From Geodermatophilus sp. DSM 45219 (GTDB taxonomy: Bacteria > Actinomycetota > Actinomycetes > Mycobacteriales > Geodermatophilaceae), in assembly GCF_900104025.1 (NCBI RefSeq), contig NZ_FNIQ01000001.1, forward strand, positions 806,001-870,000: 64,000 nt of DNA, in the 5' to 3' direction. Made by a program: the position numbers and the translations under genes. The notes beneath the pieces were generated by a model. The model saw only the letters and a list, made by a program, of their open reading frames with translations, had not been told where the DNA came from and made no database searches. This document shows, piece after piece, positions 35,672-44,752 of the stretch (the first letter of the stretch is position 1; each line of letters begins with the position of its first letter).

Positions 35672-36727
35672 ATGTGCGCACCCCATGCCGGTCGCCGGGC
35701 GCTTCGACTGGTCCTCCTCGCCGGGGTCGTCGCCGGGGTGGCGGTGGCACTGGAGCGGGCCGGGCTCCCCTCGCCGCACCTGTTCGCCGGGCTCCTCGTC
35801 GGGCTGGCCCACGCCCTCCTCGCCAGGGACGAGCTCCGCACGCCCGCGTGGCTGGGCACGGCGGCACAGGCGGTCATCGGCGTCGTCATGGGCGTCCTCG
35901 TGCAACCGGACACCCTCGCGACCCTGGCCGGCTACTGGCTGCCGATCACGCTGATCACCCTCGCCACCCTGCTGCTCACCGTGCTGGCCGGGCTGCTGCT
36001 CGCCCGGTTCGCGCCGGTCGACCGGACCACCGCGACCTTCGGCATGATCGCCGGCGGGGCCGCCGGCATCGTCGCCGTGAGCGACGAGCTGGGCGCCGAC
36101 GGGCGACTGGTGGCCGTGCTGCAGTACCTCCGCGTGCTGCTGATCGTGGTCCTGATGCCCCTGGCGGTGGTCGTGCTCTTCGACGGCAGCGGCGAGCAGG
36201 GGACGCTGGCCGCGGGCGGCTCGGCGCCGTGGCCGCTGGCGACCCTCGTCGTGGTCGCGGTCGCCGCGGTCGGCGCGCTGCTCGGGCGGCTGGCCCACCT
36301 GCCGGCACCGAGCCTGCTGGGCCCACTGGTCGTCACCGCCGTGCTGGCCGCCTTCGACGTCCCCCTGCTCGAGGGCGTGCCCGGGCCGATCACCGCGGCG
36401 GCGTTCGCCGTGGTCGGCGCCCAGGTGGGGCTGCGGTTCACGCCCGGCACCCTCCGGACCCTGCGCCGGGTCCTCCCGGCCGGCCTGGCCCTGATCGTCG
36501 GGCTGATCGTGGGAAGCGGCGGGCTGGGCGTGCTGCTCAGCGAGCTGACCGGCCTGAGCCCGCTCGACGGCTACCTCGCGACCACGCCCGGCGGGATCTT
36601 CGTCGTCCTCGCCGTGGCGACCGGGTCGGGGGCCGACGGCACCGTCGTGCTCGCGGTGCAGGTGCTCCGCATGCTGGTCATGCTGCTGGCCGGACCACCC
36701 CTGGCGCGCCTGCTGCGGAACCGCTGA
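35672..36727 (+). CDS. AbrB-family membrane protein
   Basis: 351 aa, about ten hydrophobic segments arranged as a duplicated unit, as in the PF05145 AbrB family (annotated as regulator or ammonia-monooxygenase-related, but really a membrane protein). GLPSPHLFAGLLVGLAHALL and its echo GPLVVTAVLAAFDVPLLEGV are the two repeats. These genes often sit with carboxylate catabolism, so a transporter role is possible. ATG start with GAGAGGA. Divergent from an SDR gene across the shared motif. Confidence 0.82.
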   Translation: MCAPHAGRRALRLVLLAGVVAGVAVALERAGLPSPHLFAGLLVGLAHALLARDELRTPAWLGTAAQAVIGVVMGVLVQPDTLATLAGYWLPITLITLATLLLTVLAGLLLARFAPVDRTTATFGMIAGGAAGIVAVSDELGADGRLVAVLQYLRVLLIVVLMPLAVVVLFDGSGEQGTLAAGGSAPWPLATLVVVAVAAVGALLGRLAHLPAPSLLGPLVVTAVLAAFDVPLLEGVPGPITAAAFAVVGAQVGLRFTPGTLRTLRRVLPAGLALIVGLIVGSGGLGVLLSELTGLSPLDGYLATTPGGIFVVLAVATGSGADGTVVLAVQVLRMLVMLLAGPPLARLLRNR

Positions 36728-36743
36728 GGCCCGGCCGACGCGG

Positions 36744-37955
36744 TCAGGCGATCACCCCCCGGCCCCTCAGCTCGGCCAGGCGTTCGGCGGGGATGCCGAG
36801 CTCGTCCCCGAGGACGGCGTCGGTGTCGGCGCCCAGGCGCCGGCCGGTCCACCGGATCGAGCCCGGGGTCTCGGACAGCCGGGAGACCACGTTCTGCATC
36901 CGGACCGGACCGAGGTCCTCGTCGGGGACCTCGGTGATCATGTCGGTCGCCTGCACGTGGGGATCGGCCATCAGCTCGGCCACGTCGTACACGGGGGCGA
37001 CCGCGGCCTGCGCCTCCTCGAACGCCGCGAGCACCTCGTCGCGCGTGCGGGCCGCGATCCACCCGCCCACGTACTCGTCGAGCAGGTCGGCCCGGAGCGC
37101 GCGCTCGCGACCGCTGGCGAACCAGGGCTCGCCGACGACCTCCGGGTGGCCGACCAGCCGGAGCACCCGCTCGGCGACGACGGTCGCGCTGGTCGAGACG
37201 GCGACCCAGCGGCCGTCCCCGGTGCGGTAGGTGTTCCGGGGGGCGTTGTTCCCCGACCGGTTGCCCGTGCGCCGCTGGACGTGGCCGAGCTGGTCGTACC
37301 AGGTGGGCTGCGGCCCGAGCGCCGTGACGATGGGCTCGAGGATGTTCTGGTCGATGACCTGTCCCCGGCCACCCCCCGCGTCCCGGTGGTACAGCGCCAT
37401 CGTGATCGCCGACGCGAGGGCCATGCCCGCGATCCCGTCGGCCAGGCCGAAGGGCGGCAGCGTCGGCGGGCCCCCGGGCAACCCGGTGATCTCGGCGAAG
37501 CCGCTCATCGCCTCGGCCAGCGTGCCGAAGCCCGGGCGGTTCCGGTAGGGCCCGGTCTGGCCGAAGCCGGTGACCCGGGCGAGGACCAGGCCCGGACTGC
37601 GCCCGCTGAGCACGTCGTAGCCGAGTCCCCAGGACTCCAGCTTCCCCGGGCGGAAGTTCTCGACCACGACGTCGGCCGTCTCGACGAGGCGCAGGAAGAC
37701 CTCGGCGCCGTCGGGGTCCCCCAGGTAGCACCCCACCGTGCGCTTGTTGCGGGACAGCACCTTCCACCACAGCGGCACGCCGTCCTTGGCCAGGCCGTGG
37801 GTGCGCAGGGCGTCGCCGAGGCCCGGGTGCTCGACCTTGATCACGTCGGCCCCGAAGTCCCCCAGGATCTGGCAGGCCAGCGGTCCGGCGAGGATCGTCG
37901 AGACGTCCAGCACGCGCAGACCGGCGAGCGGCCCGGCCGGCGGGTCGGGGGTCAC
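36744..37955 (-). CDS. Class III CoA-transferase (CaiB/BaiF)
   Basis: 403 aa. VLDVSTILAGPLACQILGDF and ADVIKVEHPGLGD open the family fold; FGLADGIAGMALA carries the nucleophilic Asp; DLKD-like segments are replaced by CYLGDPDGAE. It moves CoA between acids, activating a substrate without ATP. GTG start overlapping the previous stop by 4 nt. Last gene of the nine-gene operon running from 45963. One of three such enzymes here, all distinct in sequence. Confidence 0.92.
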   Translation of the reverse strand: MTPDPPAGPLAGLRVLDVSTILAGPLACQILGDFGADVIKVEHPGLGDALRTHGLAKDGVPLWWKVLSRNKRTVGCYLGDPDGAEVFLRLVETADVVVENFRPGKLESWGLGYDVLSGRSPGLVLARVTGFGQTGPYRNRPGFGTLAEAMSGFAEITGLPGGPPTLPPFGLADGIAGMALASAITMALYHRDAGGGRGQVIDQNILEPIVTALGPQPTWYDQLGHVQRRTGNRSGNNAPRNTYRTGDGRWVAVSTSATVVAERVLRLVGHPEVVGEPWFASGRERALRADLLDEYVGGWIAARTRDEVLAAFEEAQAAVAPVYDVAELMADPHVQATDMITEVPDEDLGPVRMQNVVSRLSETPGSIRWTGRRLGADTDAVLGDELGIPAERLAELRGRGVIA

Positions 37956-39037
37956 CTCGGGGAACCCAGCTCGCGGACGACCGCGTCGGTGAACCCCTCC
38001 GTCCCCGCCGAGCCGCCGAGATCGCCGGTGGCCACGCCGGAGGCGAGCACGGAGTCGATCGCCCGCTCGATCGCGGTCGCGGCGCGGCCGGCGGCCGCGC
38101 CGTCGTGCCGCTCGCCCAGCCAGGCCAGCAGCATCGCCGACGAGACCATCATGCCGACCGGGTTGGCCACCCCCCGACCGGCGATGTCGGGCGCCGAGCC
38201 GTGCGCCGCCTGCGCCATCGCGTACCGGTCGCCGGCGTTCAGGCTGCCCGACGTGCCCAGCGCCCCGGCCAGCTCACCCGCGAGGTCGGACAGGGTGTCA
38301 CCGAACAGGTTCTCGGTGACGACCACGTCGAAGGACCCGGGAGAGCGCACCAGTCGAGCGGCCATCGCGTCGAACAGCACGGTGTCCAGCCGGACGCCGG
38401 GGTGCTCGCGGACCGCGGCCTCGCACTCGGCCAACCAGATGCCGAACGCCAGGTGCAGCACGTTGGCCTTGTGCACCAGGGTCACGTGCCCGCGCCGCTC
38501 TCCGGCCAGCGCGAACGCCCGCCGCACCACCCGCCGCACCGCCTGGCGGCTGAACACGCCCACCACCAGCGCCAGGTCGGGCGTCGGCATGAACTCGCCG
38601 CTGCCGACGGCCATGTTGCGGTCGGCGTAGAAGCCCTCGGTGTTCTCCCGCACGATCAGCAGGTCCATCTGCGGCACCCGGCCGGCGACGCCCCGGCGGG
38701 TGCGGCTCGGGCGCAGGTTGGCGTAGAGGTCGAAGACGTGCCGCAGCTCGCCGCCCGGCGCCCGCTCGCCCGACGCCCGCCAGGAGGGCGGGTAGGACTC
38801 GTTGTCGTGCGGCCCGGCCAGCCAGCCGTCGCACTCCTCCAGCGCGGCCTTGGTGGACGCGGGCACGGCCGCCCCGTGCTCGGCCAGGGCCGCCGCCCCC
38901 ATCGGCAGGTCCACCCACTCGACCGGCAGCGCTCCGGCCGCGGCGAGCGCGGCGTCGGTCACCCGCCGCGCGGCGGGCACGATCTCCGGTCCGATCCCGT
39001 CACCGAGCAGGCAGCCCAGCCGGTACGTGCGGGTCAT
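37952..39037 (-). CDS. Isocitrate/isopropylmalate dehydrogenase family protein
   Basis: 361 aa. LGDGIGPEI start motif, RENTEGFYADRN (substrate Arg/Tyr), THVHK-type VTLVHKANVLHLAFG (catalytic Lys) and VVTENLFGDTLSDLAGELAG with the metal Asp residues. It oxidatively decarboxylates a beta-hydroxy acid using NAD(P). ATG in the ATGA overlap with the citrate-synthase-like gene, and its stop overlaps the CoA-transferase. A malate/tartrate- or isopropylmalate-type substrate is likely. Confidence 0.88.
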   Translation of the reverse strand: MTRTYRLGCLLGDGIGPEIVPAARRVTDAALAAAGALPVEWVDLPMGAAALAEHGAAVPASTKAALEECDGWLAGPHDNESYPPSWRASGERAPGGELRHVFDLYANLRPSRTRRGVAGRVPQMDLLIVRENTEGFYADRNMAVGSGEFMPTPDLALVVGVFSRQAVRRVVRRAFALAGERRGHVTLVHKANVLHLAFGIWLAECEAAVREHPGVRLDTVLFDAMAARLVRSPGSFDVVVTENLFGDTLSDLAGELAGALGTSGSLNAGDRYAMAQAAHGSAPDIAGRGVANPVGMMVSSAMLLAWLGERHDGAAAGRAATAIERAIDSVLASGVATGDLGGSAGTEGFTDAVVRELGSPR

Positions 39038-40020
39038 CGATCTCCCCCGAGGTCGGGCAGGTCGCGCAGCGGCGGGCCGTCGTAGGGCGCGGTGAACGAC
39101 GGCGGCAGCGGCCCCTTGATGCGGGTCCCGGCCTGCGTCTCCTCCCACGCGTGGGCCAGGACGCCGACGGAGCGGGCGAGCACGAACAGCCCGCGGGCCA
39201 GCTCGGGGGCGAAGCCCAGCTCGCAGTACAGCGCCGCGGTGACGCCGTCGACGTTCACCGGCACCGCCGTGCCGCGCCGTCCACCGAGCTGCCGCTCCAC
39301 CTCCAGCAGGACGGCGAGGTGGTGACCCGGCACCACCCCGTCCTCGACCGCCGCCCGCAGCAGCCCGACCAGGGGGTCGCGGCGGGGGTCGCGGGCGTGG
39401 AAGCGGTGCCCGAAGCCCGGGACGTGGGCACGCCGCTCCCGGAGACCCGCCAGCTCCCCGGCGACGACGTCGGCCAGCCCGGCGCCGTCGCCGGCTGCCG
39501 CGCGCACCCGCACCAGCAGCTGCATGCACTGCTGGCCGGCTCCACCGTGCACGTCGCCGAGCAACCCCACGCCGGTGGCCACCGACGAGTTCAGCCCGAC
39601 CCCGCAGGTCGCCGCCATCCGGGCGGCGGCGATGGACGGCGCCTGGGGCCCGTGGTCCACCGAGGCCACCAGGGCGGCTTCCAGCAACCGCGCCTGCGCG
39701 CCGGTCGGGAACTCGCCGCGCAGCAGCAGCCACGCGGTCTCGACGAACGAGACCCGGCCGATCAGCTGCTCGACCGGGTAGCCACGGAACCGGATGACGT
39801 CGGGAGCGGTCTCCGAGACCGCCGTCCGCCACCAGCCCGCGGCCTCCTCGGCTGTCCCGGTCGCAGGGCCGGTCGGTCCGCTCCCGCGGGGCGCTCCGCT
39901 CCTCGCTCCCATGCCCAGGCCGCCTCCGCGGTCGGTCCGCTCGTCGCTCGTTCCTCGCTGCGATGCTCCCTCCCTGTCGGCGGTCGCCTCGCTGCGATGC
40001 TCACGCCCCTGTCCGCTCAC
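39034..40020 (-). CDS. Citrate-synthase/citryl-CoA lyase-like protein with repeat-derived N-terminus
   Basis: 328 aa, short form of the citrate synthase fold. DVHGGAGQQC, PGFGHRFHARDPRRD and VNVDGVTAALYCE hold the two His and one Asp of the family's active site. It makes or splits a citrate-like CoA ester. The first about 45 residues (from GTG 40020, overlapping the upstream gene by GTGA) are encoded by the GAGCATCGCAGCGAG repeat and are Gly/Arg-rich; an ATG at 39912 would skip them. Cleavage rather than synthesis is inferred from the context. Confidence 0.82.
   Translation of the reverse strand: MSGQGREHRSEATADREGASQRGTSDERTDRGGGLGMGARSGAPRGSGPTGPATGTAEEAAGWWRTAVSETAPDVIRFRGYPVEQLIGRVSFVETAWLLLRGEFPTGAQARLLEAALVASVDHGPQAPSIAAARMAATCGVGLNSSVATGVGLLGDVHGGAGQQCMQLLVRVRAAAGDGAGLADVVAGELAGLRERRAHVPGFGHRFHARDPRRDPLVGLLRAAVEDGVVPGHHLAVLLEVERQLGGRRGTAVPVNVDGVTAALYCELGFAPELARGLFVLARSVGVLAHAWEETQAGTRIKGPLPPSFTAPYDGPPLRDLPDLGGDR
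39954..40002 (-). repeat. Dispersed GAGCATCGCAGCGAG repeat inside a coding 5' end
   Basis: Two copies of the 15-mer (39954-39968 and 39988-40002, minus orientation) lie within the first 25 codons of the citrate-synthase-like gene. The same 15-mer occurs three times at 23085-23207. Nearby sequence contains more GAGCG/CGGACCG units of the same kind. Confidence 0.75.
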
Positions 40021-41222
40021 AGTGCCCCCTCCGCGTACAGCTCGTCGATCTCGGCGTCGGCGTAGCCCAGCCGGCGCAGCTCGTCGCGGGTGTGCTCGCC
40101 GAGCAGCGGGGGCGCGGCGGCCGGGCCGACCGCGGCGCCGTCGACGTGGACGGCGCTGCCGAGCACCCGCACCTCGTCGTCCACCCCGGGCACGGCCACG
40201 GCGTGCAGCAACCCGCGCTGGTGGACCTGCTCGAGGTCCAGGGCCTCGGGCACGGTGAGCACGGCAGCGACCGGGACGCCGCTACCGGACAGCTGCGCCA
40301 CCCAGGCATCGGCACTGCGGGCGGCCAGTGTCCGTTCCAGCTCGACCCTCAGGGCGTCGCGGTGGCGCTTGCGGTCCTCGCGCGACGCGAAGCGCGGATC
40401 GGTCAGCAGGTCCGCACGGTCCATCCCGCGGGCCAGCGCCTCGAACTGCTCCTGCTTGTTGGCCGCGATGTTGAGCAGACCGTCCGCGGTGCGGAACGTG
40501 CCCGACGGCGCGGCGGTGCGGTTCTCGTTGCCCATGGGCACCGGGGCCTGCCCGGCGATCGCGTAGTCCGACACCACCCAGCCCATCGCGACCAGCGCCG
40601 ACTCCAGCATGGAGACGTCCAGGTACGCGCCCTCGCCGGTCCGCTCGCGCCGGACCAGCGCCGCCGCGACGGCGAAGGCGGCCGCGAAGCCCCCGAGGGT
40701 GTCGCAGACCGGGAAGCCGGTGCGCAGGGGGGCGGTCTCCGGCGTGCCCGTCGTGCTCATCACGCCGGACAGTCCCTGGACGATCTGGTCGTAGGCAGGC
40801 AGGTCCCGCATGGGCCCGGTCTGGCCGAACCCGGAGACGGCGCAGTAGACCAGCCCCGGGCGGATCGCCCGCAGCTCCTCCCAGCCGAAACCGAGGCGCG
40901 CCAGCACGCCCGGCCGGAAGTTCTCCAGCAGGACGTCGGCCGAGGCCACCAGCCGGCCGAACACCTCCCGCCCCCGCGGGTGCTTCAGGTCCACCGTCAC
41001 CGAGCGCTTGGCCGCGTTCTGCGCCAGGAACGACACGCCCAGCCCGCGGGCGGACAGCTCGGGGTCGGCGCCCAGGTGCCGCGCCAGGTCACCGGTGCCG
41101 GGCACCTCGACCTTCACCACGTCGGCGCCCATGAGGGCCAGCTGGTAGCCGGCGAACGGACCGGCCAGCACGTTGGTGAGATCGAGGACGCGCACGCCGT
41201 CCAGCAGCGGCACCGACCTCAC
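40017..41222 (-). CDS. Class III CoA-transferase (CaiB/BaiF)
   Basis: 401 aa. VRVLDLTNVLAGPFAGYQLA, then MGADVVKVEVPGTGDLARHL, VDLKHPRGREVF and FPVCDTLGGFAAAFAV with the active-site Asp. C-terminal GEHTRDELRRLGY is the family's usual ending. GTG start overlapping the thioesterase stop. Second of the three CoA-transferases in the operon; the closest in architecture to succinyl-CoA:acid transferases, but the acid is unknown. Confidence 0.92.
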   Translation of the reverse strand: MRSVPLLDGVRVLDLTNVLAGPFAGYQLALMGADVVKVEVPGTGDLARHLGADPELSARGLGVSFLAQNAAKRSVTVDLKHPRGREVFGRLVASADVLLENFRPGVLARLGFGWEELRAIRPGLVYCAVSGFGQTGPMRDLPAYDQIVQGLSGVMSTTGTPETAPLRTGFPVCDTLGGFAAAFAVAAALVRRERTGEGAYLDVSMLESALVAMGWVVSDYAIAGQAPVPMGNENRTAAPSGTFRTADGLLNIAANKQEQFEALARGMDRADLLTDPRFASREDRKRHRDALRVELERTLAARSADAWVAQLSGSGVPVAAVLTVPEALDLEQVHQRGLLHAVAVPGVDDEVRVLGSAVHVDGAAVGPAAAPPLLGEHTRDELRRLGYADAEIDELYAEGAL

Positions 41223-42178
41223 CCCCGGCCCGGCACGCGCTGGAACGTGAAGCTGCCGGTGACCACCAGCTCGTCGCCGTCCAGCAGCCGGACCTCGGCG
41301 AACGCCGTCCGCCGCCCCTGGCGGAGCAGCCGGGCCTCGCCCACCACGGCGGTGCCCGCGGCCGGCCGCAGGAACTGCAGGTGCCCCTCGGCCAGGTGCA
41401 TGCCGGCGCCGACCAGCCGACCGGCGGCCAGCGCCGCGAACCCGTAGAGAACGCCGCCCTGCACGTGCCCGCCGCGGTTCGCGTGCTCGCCGCCGACGCC
41501 GAGGACGCCGCGCACCACGCCGTCCGCCGGCGAGGACCAGGTCGCGGCCAGGAGCTCGTCGACGACGGACGTGCCGGCCGCGGCGGCGCGCTCCCCCGCC
41601 GCCGTGCACGCCTCGACGGCGGCTCGCTCGGCCGGCTCCAGGCCGGCCTCGTCGACGGGCGGGACGGGGGTGTCCTCGGGCAGCTCCCACGGGACCGGGC
41701 CGAGCCGCTGACCGGACGGCAGCGGCATGGCGGTGAACCAGCCCTCCACGGCCGCGACCAGCGTGCCCGCCGGGTCGCGCACGTCGCAGCGGGCGAAGCC
41801 GCGTTCCTCGTCGAGCTCGACGCGCTGCGCGACGGCGTCGGTGCACAGCGGGCCGCGCACGTCGGGCTCCAGGTGGTGGACGGCGAGGGTGATGGTGCCC
41901 AGCCGGTTCTGCGGGCCCAGCCGGTTGCGGATCGCCGCGCTCATCGTCAGGTCGGCCACCGTCGCCAGCGCGGTCGCCGAGATCCGCCCGCCCGGCCGGT
42001 CACCGGGCTCGACGTCGAGCGACAGCGACGCGCGGCCGCCGACCGCGCCCCGGCCCGAGATGCCGACGAAGTTGCCGAAGAAGTGCGGCCCCACGGCCCG
42101 GGTGCGCGCCACCGACTCCAGCGCCCGGTGTCGCGCAGCCTGCCCGGCCGGCCGGTCCACGACGGTGCCCTCGGTCAC
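41219..42178 (-). CDS. Tandem hotdog-fold thioesterase-like protein
   Basis: 319 aa with two hotdog halves. The N-terminal half contains LATVADLTMSAAIRNRLG and a TITLAVHHLEP strand; the C-terminal half has HANRGGHVQGGVLYGFAALA, a PaaI-type active-site segment, and AEGHLQFLRPAAG. It may hydrolyse acyl-CoA or act as an acyl-CoA hydratase-like partner. GTG start in overlap with the LLM gene's stop; translationally coupled on both sides. Substrate unknown. Confidence 0.78.
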   Translation of the reverse strand: MTEGTVVDRPAGQAARHRALESVARTRAVGPHFFGNFVGISGRGAVGGRASLSLDVEPGDRPGGRISATALATVADLTMSAAIRNRLGPQNRLGTITLAVHHLEPDVRGPLCTDAVAQRVELDEERGFARCDVRDPAGTLVAAVEGWFTAMPLPSGQRLGPVPWELPEDTPVPPVDEAGLEPAERAAVEACTAAGERAAAAGTSVVDELLAATWSSPADGVVRGVLGVGGEHANRGGHVQGGVLYGFAALAAGRLVGAGMHLAEGHLQFLRPAAGTAVVGEARLLRQGRRTAFAEVRLLDGDELVVTGSFTFQRVPGRG

Positions 42179-43188
42179 CGGCCGTCCCGGAACCGCGGCG
42201 CGACCTCATGGGCGAACAGCCGCATGCCGGTGAGGGCGGTCTCCAGCGGCATGCCCGGCCAGTTGGTGCGCAGGTGCACCTTGTCGACGCCCAGCTCGGC
42301 GTAGCGAGCGATCTCCCGGGCGCAGTCGTCGGGGTCACCGATGACGAACCGGTCACCGGCCAGCTCCTCGAGCGGGATCGCGAAGCTCTCGTCCCCCGGC
42401 AGCGCCTTGTCCTGGCCCCAGCTGCCGTACGCGGCGTACTTCTGGCCGAGGTAGGGGAACGCGAGGCGGACGGCGTCCTCCCGCGTCTCGGCGCAGAACA
42501 CCTCGCGGCTGATCGGGAAGGTCGGCTCGCCCACGTGCCCCGCCTCACGCCAGGCGTCCACGTACAGGCCGACCTGGCGGGCCACCGTCTCGTGGGTGGC
42601 GTGCGGGTTGATGTTCCAGGGCAGCCCCCACTGCGCCGCCCGGACCACGGCGGCGTCGGCGTTGGCCGCGATCCAGATCGGCGGGTGCGGCCGCTGCACC
42701 GGCCGCAGGGTCACCGTCTGCGCGTCCAGGCGGAAGTCCAGTCCCTCCGCGGTGACGTCGTCCTCCGTCCACAGCCGGCGCAGGGTCTCCACGATGTCGC
42801 GCTGCCGCCGCACGCGGGTCTTCGGGTCGACGCCGAACGCGGCGTACTCCTCGTCGCGGTAGCCCAGCGCCAGGCAGATGCCCACCCGGCCGCCGGAGAG
42901 CACGTCGAGGCCGGCCCAGGTCTCGGCCAGCTCCACCGGGTTCTGCAGCGGCGCGACGATCGTGCTGTACATCCGCATCGACCCGGTCTCGGGGATCAGC
43001 CGGGCCAGCAGCGGCACCGGCTGGAACTGCTGGAACGGCGCGGTGAGGTAGTGCTGCCCCATGGTCAGGTGGTCGTAGCCCGCGTCGCGCACGGCGTGCA
43101 CCCACTCGAGCAGCTCGGCGAACCGCTCCTGCATGTCCTGGTCCCGGGGCTGCTGGGCCAGGCCCAGCAGGTTGACGCCGAACTGCAT
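42175..43188 (-). CDS. LLM-class flavin-dependent oxidoreductase
   Basis: 337 aa luciferase-like TIM-barrel monooxygenase using FMN or F420. Seen: MQFGVNLLGLAQQPRD, YDHLTMGQHYL, GRVGICLALGYRDEEYAAFG and PHPPIWIAANADAAVVRAA. ATG start with GGAGGAG seven bases upstream. It overlaps the thioesterase gene by 4 nt. In this operon it may oxidise the carbon skeleton before CoA-ester cleavage. Cofactor choice cannot be told from sequence. Confidence 0.9.
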   Translation of the reverse strand: MQFGVNLLGLAQQPRDQDMQERFAELLEWVHAVRDAGYDHLTMGQHYLTAPFQQFQPVPLLARLIPETGSMRMYSTIVAPLQNPVELAETWAGLDVLSGGRVGICLALGYRDEEYAAFGVDPKTRVRRQRDIVETLRRLWTEDDVTAEGLDFRLDAQTVTLRPVQRPHPPIWIAANADAAVVRAAQWGLPWNINPHATHETVARQVGLYVDAWREAGHVGEPTFPISREVFCAETREDAVRLAFPYLGQKYAAYGSWGQDKALPGDESFAIPLEELAGDRFVIGDPDDCAREIARYAELGVDKVHLRTNWPGMPLETALTGMRLFAHEVAPRFRDGR

Positions 43189-43223
43189 GCGGACTCCTCC
43201 GGTGGGTGCGGGTCGGTGGCGGG

Positions 43224-43961
43224 TCAGACGGACGCGGCCATGCCGCCGTCCACGCCGACGGTCTGACCGGTGACGTAGGTGTTGCGCGGCGACCCGAGCA
43301 GCAGGGCGATCGGGGCGACCTCCTCGGCGGCGCCGAAACGGCCGAGCGGGATGTGCTGCGACGCGAAGGCCGCACGGGCCTCGTCGTCGGGGAAGGCGCG
43401 GTCGAGCTGGCGGCTGCGCACCCGCCCGGGCGCGACCGCGTTGACCAGGATCCCGTCGGGCGCCCACTCCCGGCTGAGCGTCTTGGCCAGCGCGGTGACG
43501 CCTGCCTTGCCGACGTTGGAGACCACGTGCCCGGCCCGCGGCTCGGACGCCGAGAGCGCGCTGAGCAGCACCACCCGGCCGGCCGTGCTCCCCCGCAGCA
43601 GCGGCAGGGCGGCCCGCATCAGGCGCACGGTGCTGCGCAGGTTGAGCTCCAGGCCGGCGTCCCAGACGCCGTCGTCCAGGTCGTCGAACCGGCCCCGGAC
43701 GGCCCCGCCGGCCGCGGCCACCACGGTGTCCAGGCCACCGAGCTCCCGGACGGCGGTGTCGACGAGGGTCCGCGCGGCGTCCGGCGCCGTCAGGTCGAGC
43801 CGTACCTGCGCCGCCACCCCGTCGGGCACCGGGTGGCCCGGGTCGCGGCCGGCGGCGAGCACGCGCGCGCCCTCGGCGACGAAGGCCGCCGCGATGGCGG
43901 CGCCGAGCCCGCCGCTGGCGCCGGTGACCAGCACGCGCCGCCCGTCCAGTCCCAGGTCCAC
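43224..43961 (-). CDS. SDR-family protein with the catalytic Tyr replaced
   Basis: 245 aa. RVLVTGASGGLGAAIAAAF binds NAD(P) and VAAAGGAV is the NAG-like turn. The active site, normally YxxxK, reads SNVGK (residues 148-152), so Tyr is Ser; Ser at SALSASE and Lys are kept. Such variants exist among enoyl- or dienoyl-type reductases, so the chemistry may differ from alcohol oxidation. GTG start; 5 bp after the enoyl-CoA hydratase stop, part of the same operon. Confidence 0.85.
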   Translation of the reverse strand: MDLGLDGRRVLVTGASGGLGAAIAAAFVAEGARVLAAGRDPGHPVPDGVAAQVRLDLTAPDAARTLVDTAVRELGGLDTVVAAAGGAVRGRFDDLDDGVWDAGLELNLRSTVRLMRAALPLLRGSTAGRVVLLSALSASEPRAGHVVSNVGKAGVTALAKTLSREWAPDGILVNAVAPGRVRSRQLDRAFPDDEARAAFASQHIPLGRFGAAEEVAPIALLLGSPRNTYVTGQTVGVDGGMAASV

Positions 43962-43966
43962 GGCCG

Positions 43967-44752
43967 TCAGCGCCGCTCGAACACGGGGGGACGGCGGGCG
44001 AAGAACGCGGTGAGCGCCTCGTCGTGGTCGCGGGTCGCCAGCATCTCGAGGAACCGCTCGCGCTGCAGCCGGCCGGCCACCTCCGCCGTCAGGTCGAAGG
44101 CGTGATTGGCGCAGGCCTTGGTCGCCTCGACCGACAGCGGGGCCCGGGAGGCGATCCGCTCGGCGAGCTCGAGCGCCGCCGGCAGCAGCGCATCCGGCTC
44201 GTGGACGGCGGTGACCAGCCCCCAGCGCTCGGCGGTCCCCGCGTCGTAGGCGGCACCCGTCAGCAGCATCTCCTTGGCCCGGCCCAGCCCGATGGTGCGG
44301 GGCAGCCGGTACCAGCTGAGGATCAGCCCGACGTTCACCCCGGCCGCCACGAACCGGGCCGTGCGGGCGGCCAGCCGGACGTCGCAGCACAGCGCGAACT
44401 CCAGCCCTCCGCCGGCGACGTCCCCGTTGATCGCGGCGACCACCGGGACCCGGGCCTCCTCCACGCGGCGCATCGCCGCGCTCAACCCGTGCGGGTGGTC
44501 GGCGTAGGCCTCGCGGTCCTCACGGGTCGCCAGGGTCTGCTGCACCCGCAGGTCACCGCCGGCGAGGAACGCCGTCCCGGTGCCGGTGACGACGACGCAG
44601 CGCACGCCGGTGTCGGCGTCGAGCCGGTCGAAGGCGGCGAGGAACTGCGCCCCCTGCGCCGGCCCGAAGGCGTTGCGCGGCGGGCTGTCGACGGTGAGCA
44701 CGGCGACGCCGGGCGCGGGGGTGTCGATCCGGACCAGGGGGCGGTCGCTCAC
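43967..44752 (-). CDS. Enoyl-CoA hydratase/isomerase family protein
   Basis: 261 aa crotonase fold. RNAFGPAQGAQFLAAF, FLAGGDLRV and AAINGDVAGGGLEFALCCDV form the CoA site and oxyanion hole; GVNVGLILSWYRLPRTIGLG follows. The hydratase Glu positions are not clear, so isomerase, hydratase or lyase activity are all open. GTG start overlapping the CoA-transferase stop. Second gene of the operon. Confidence 0.9.
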   Translation of the reverse strand: MSDRPLVRIDTPAPGVAVLTVDSPPRNAFGPAQGAQFLAAFDRLDADTGVRCVVVTGTGTAFLAGGDLRVQQTLATREDREAYADHPHGLSAAMRRVEEARVPVVAAINGDVAGGGLEFALCCDVRLAARTARFVAAGVNVGLILSWYRLPRTIGLGRAKEMLLTGAAYDAGTAERWGLVTAVHEPDALLPAALELAERIASRAPLSVEATKACANHAFDLTAEVAGRLQRERFLEMLATRDHDEALTAFFARRPPVFERR

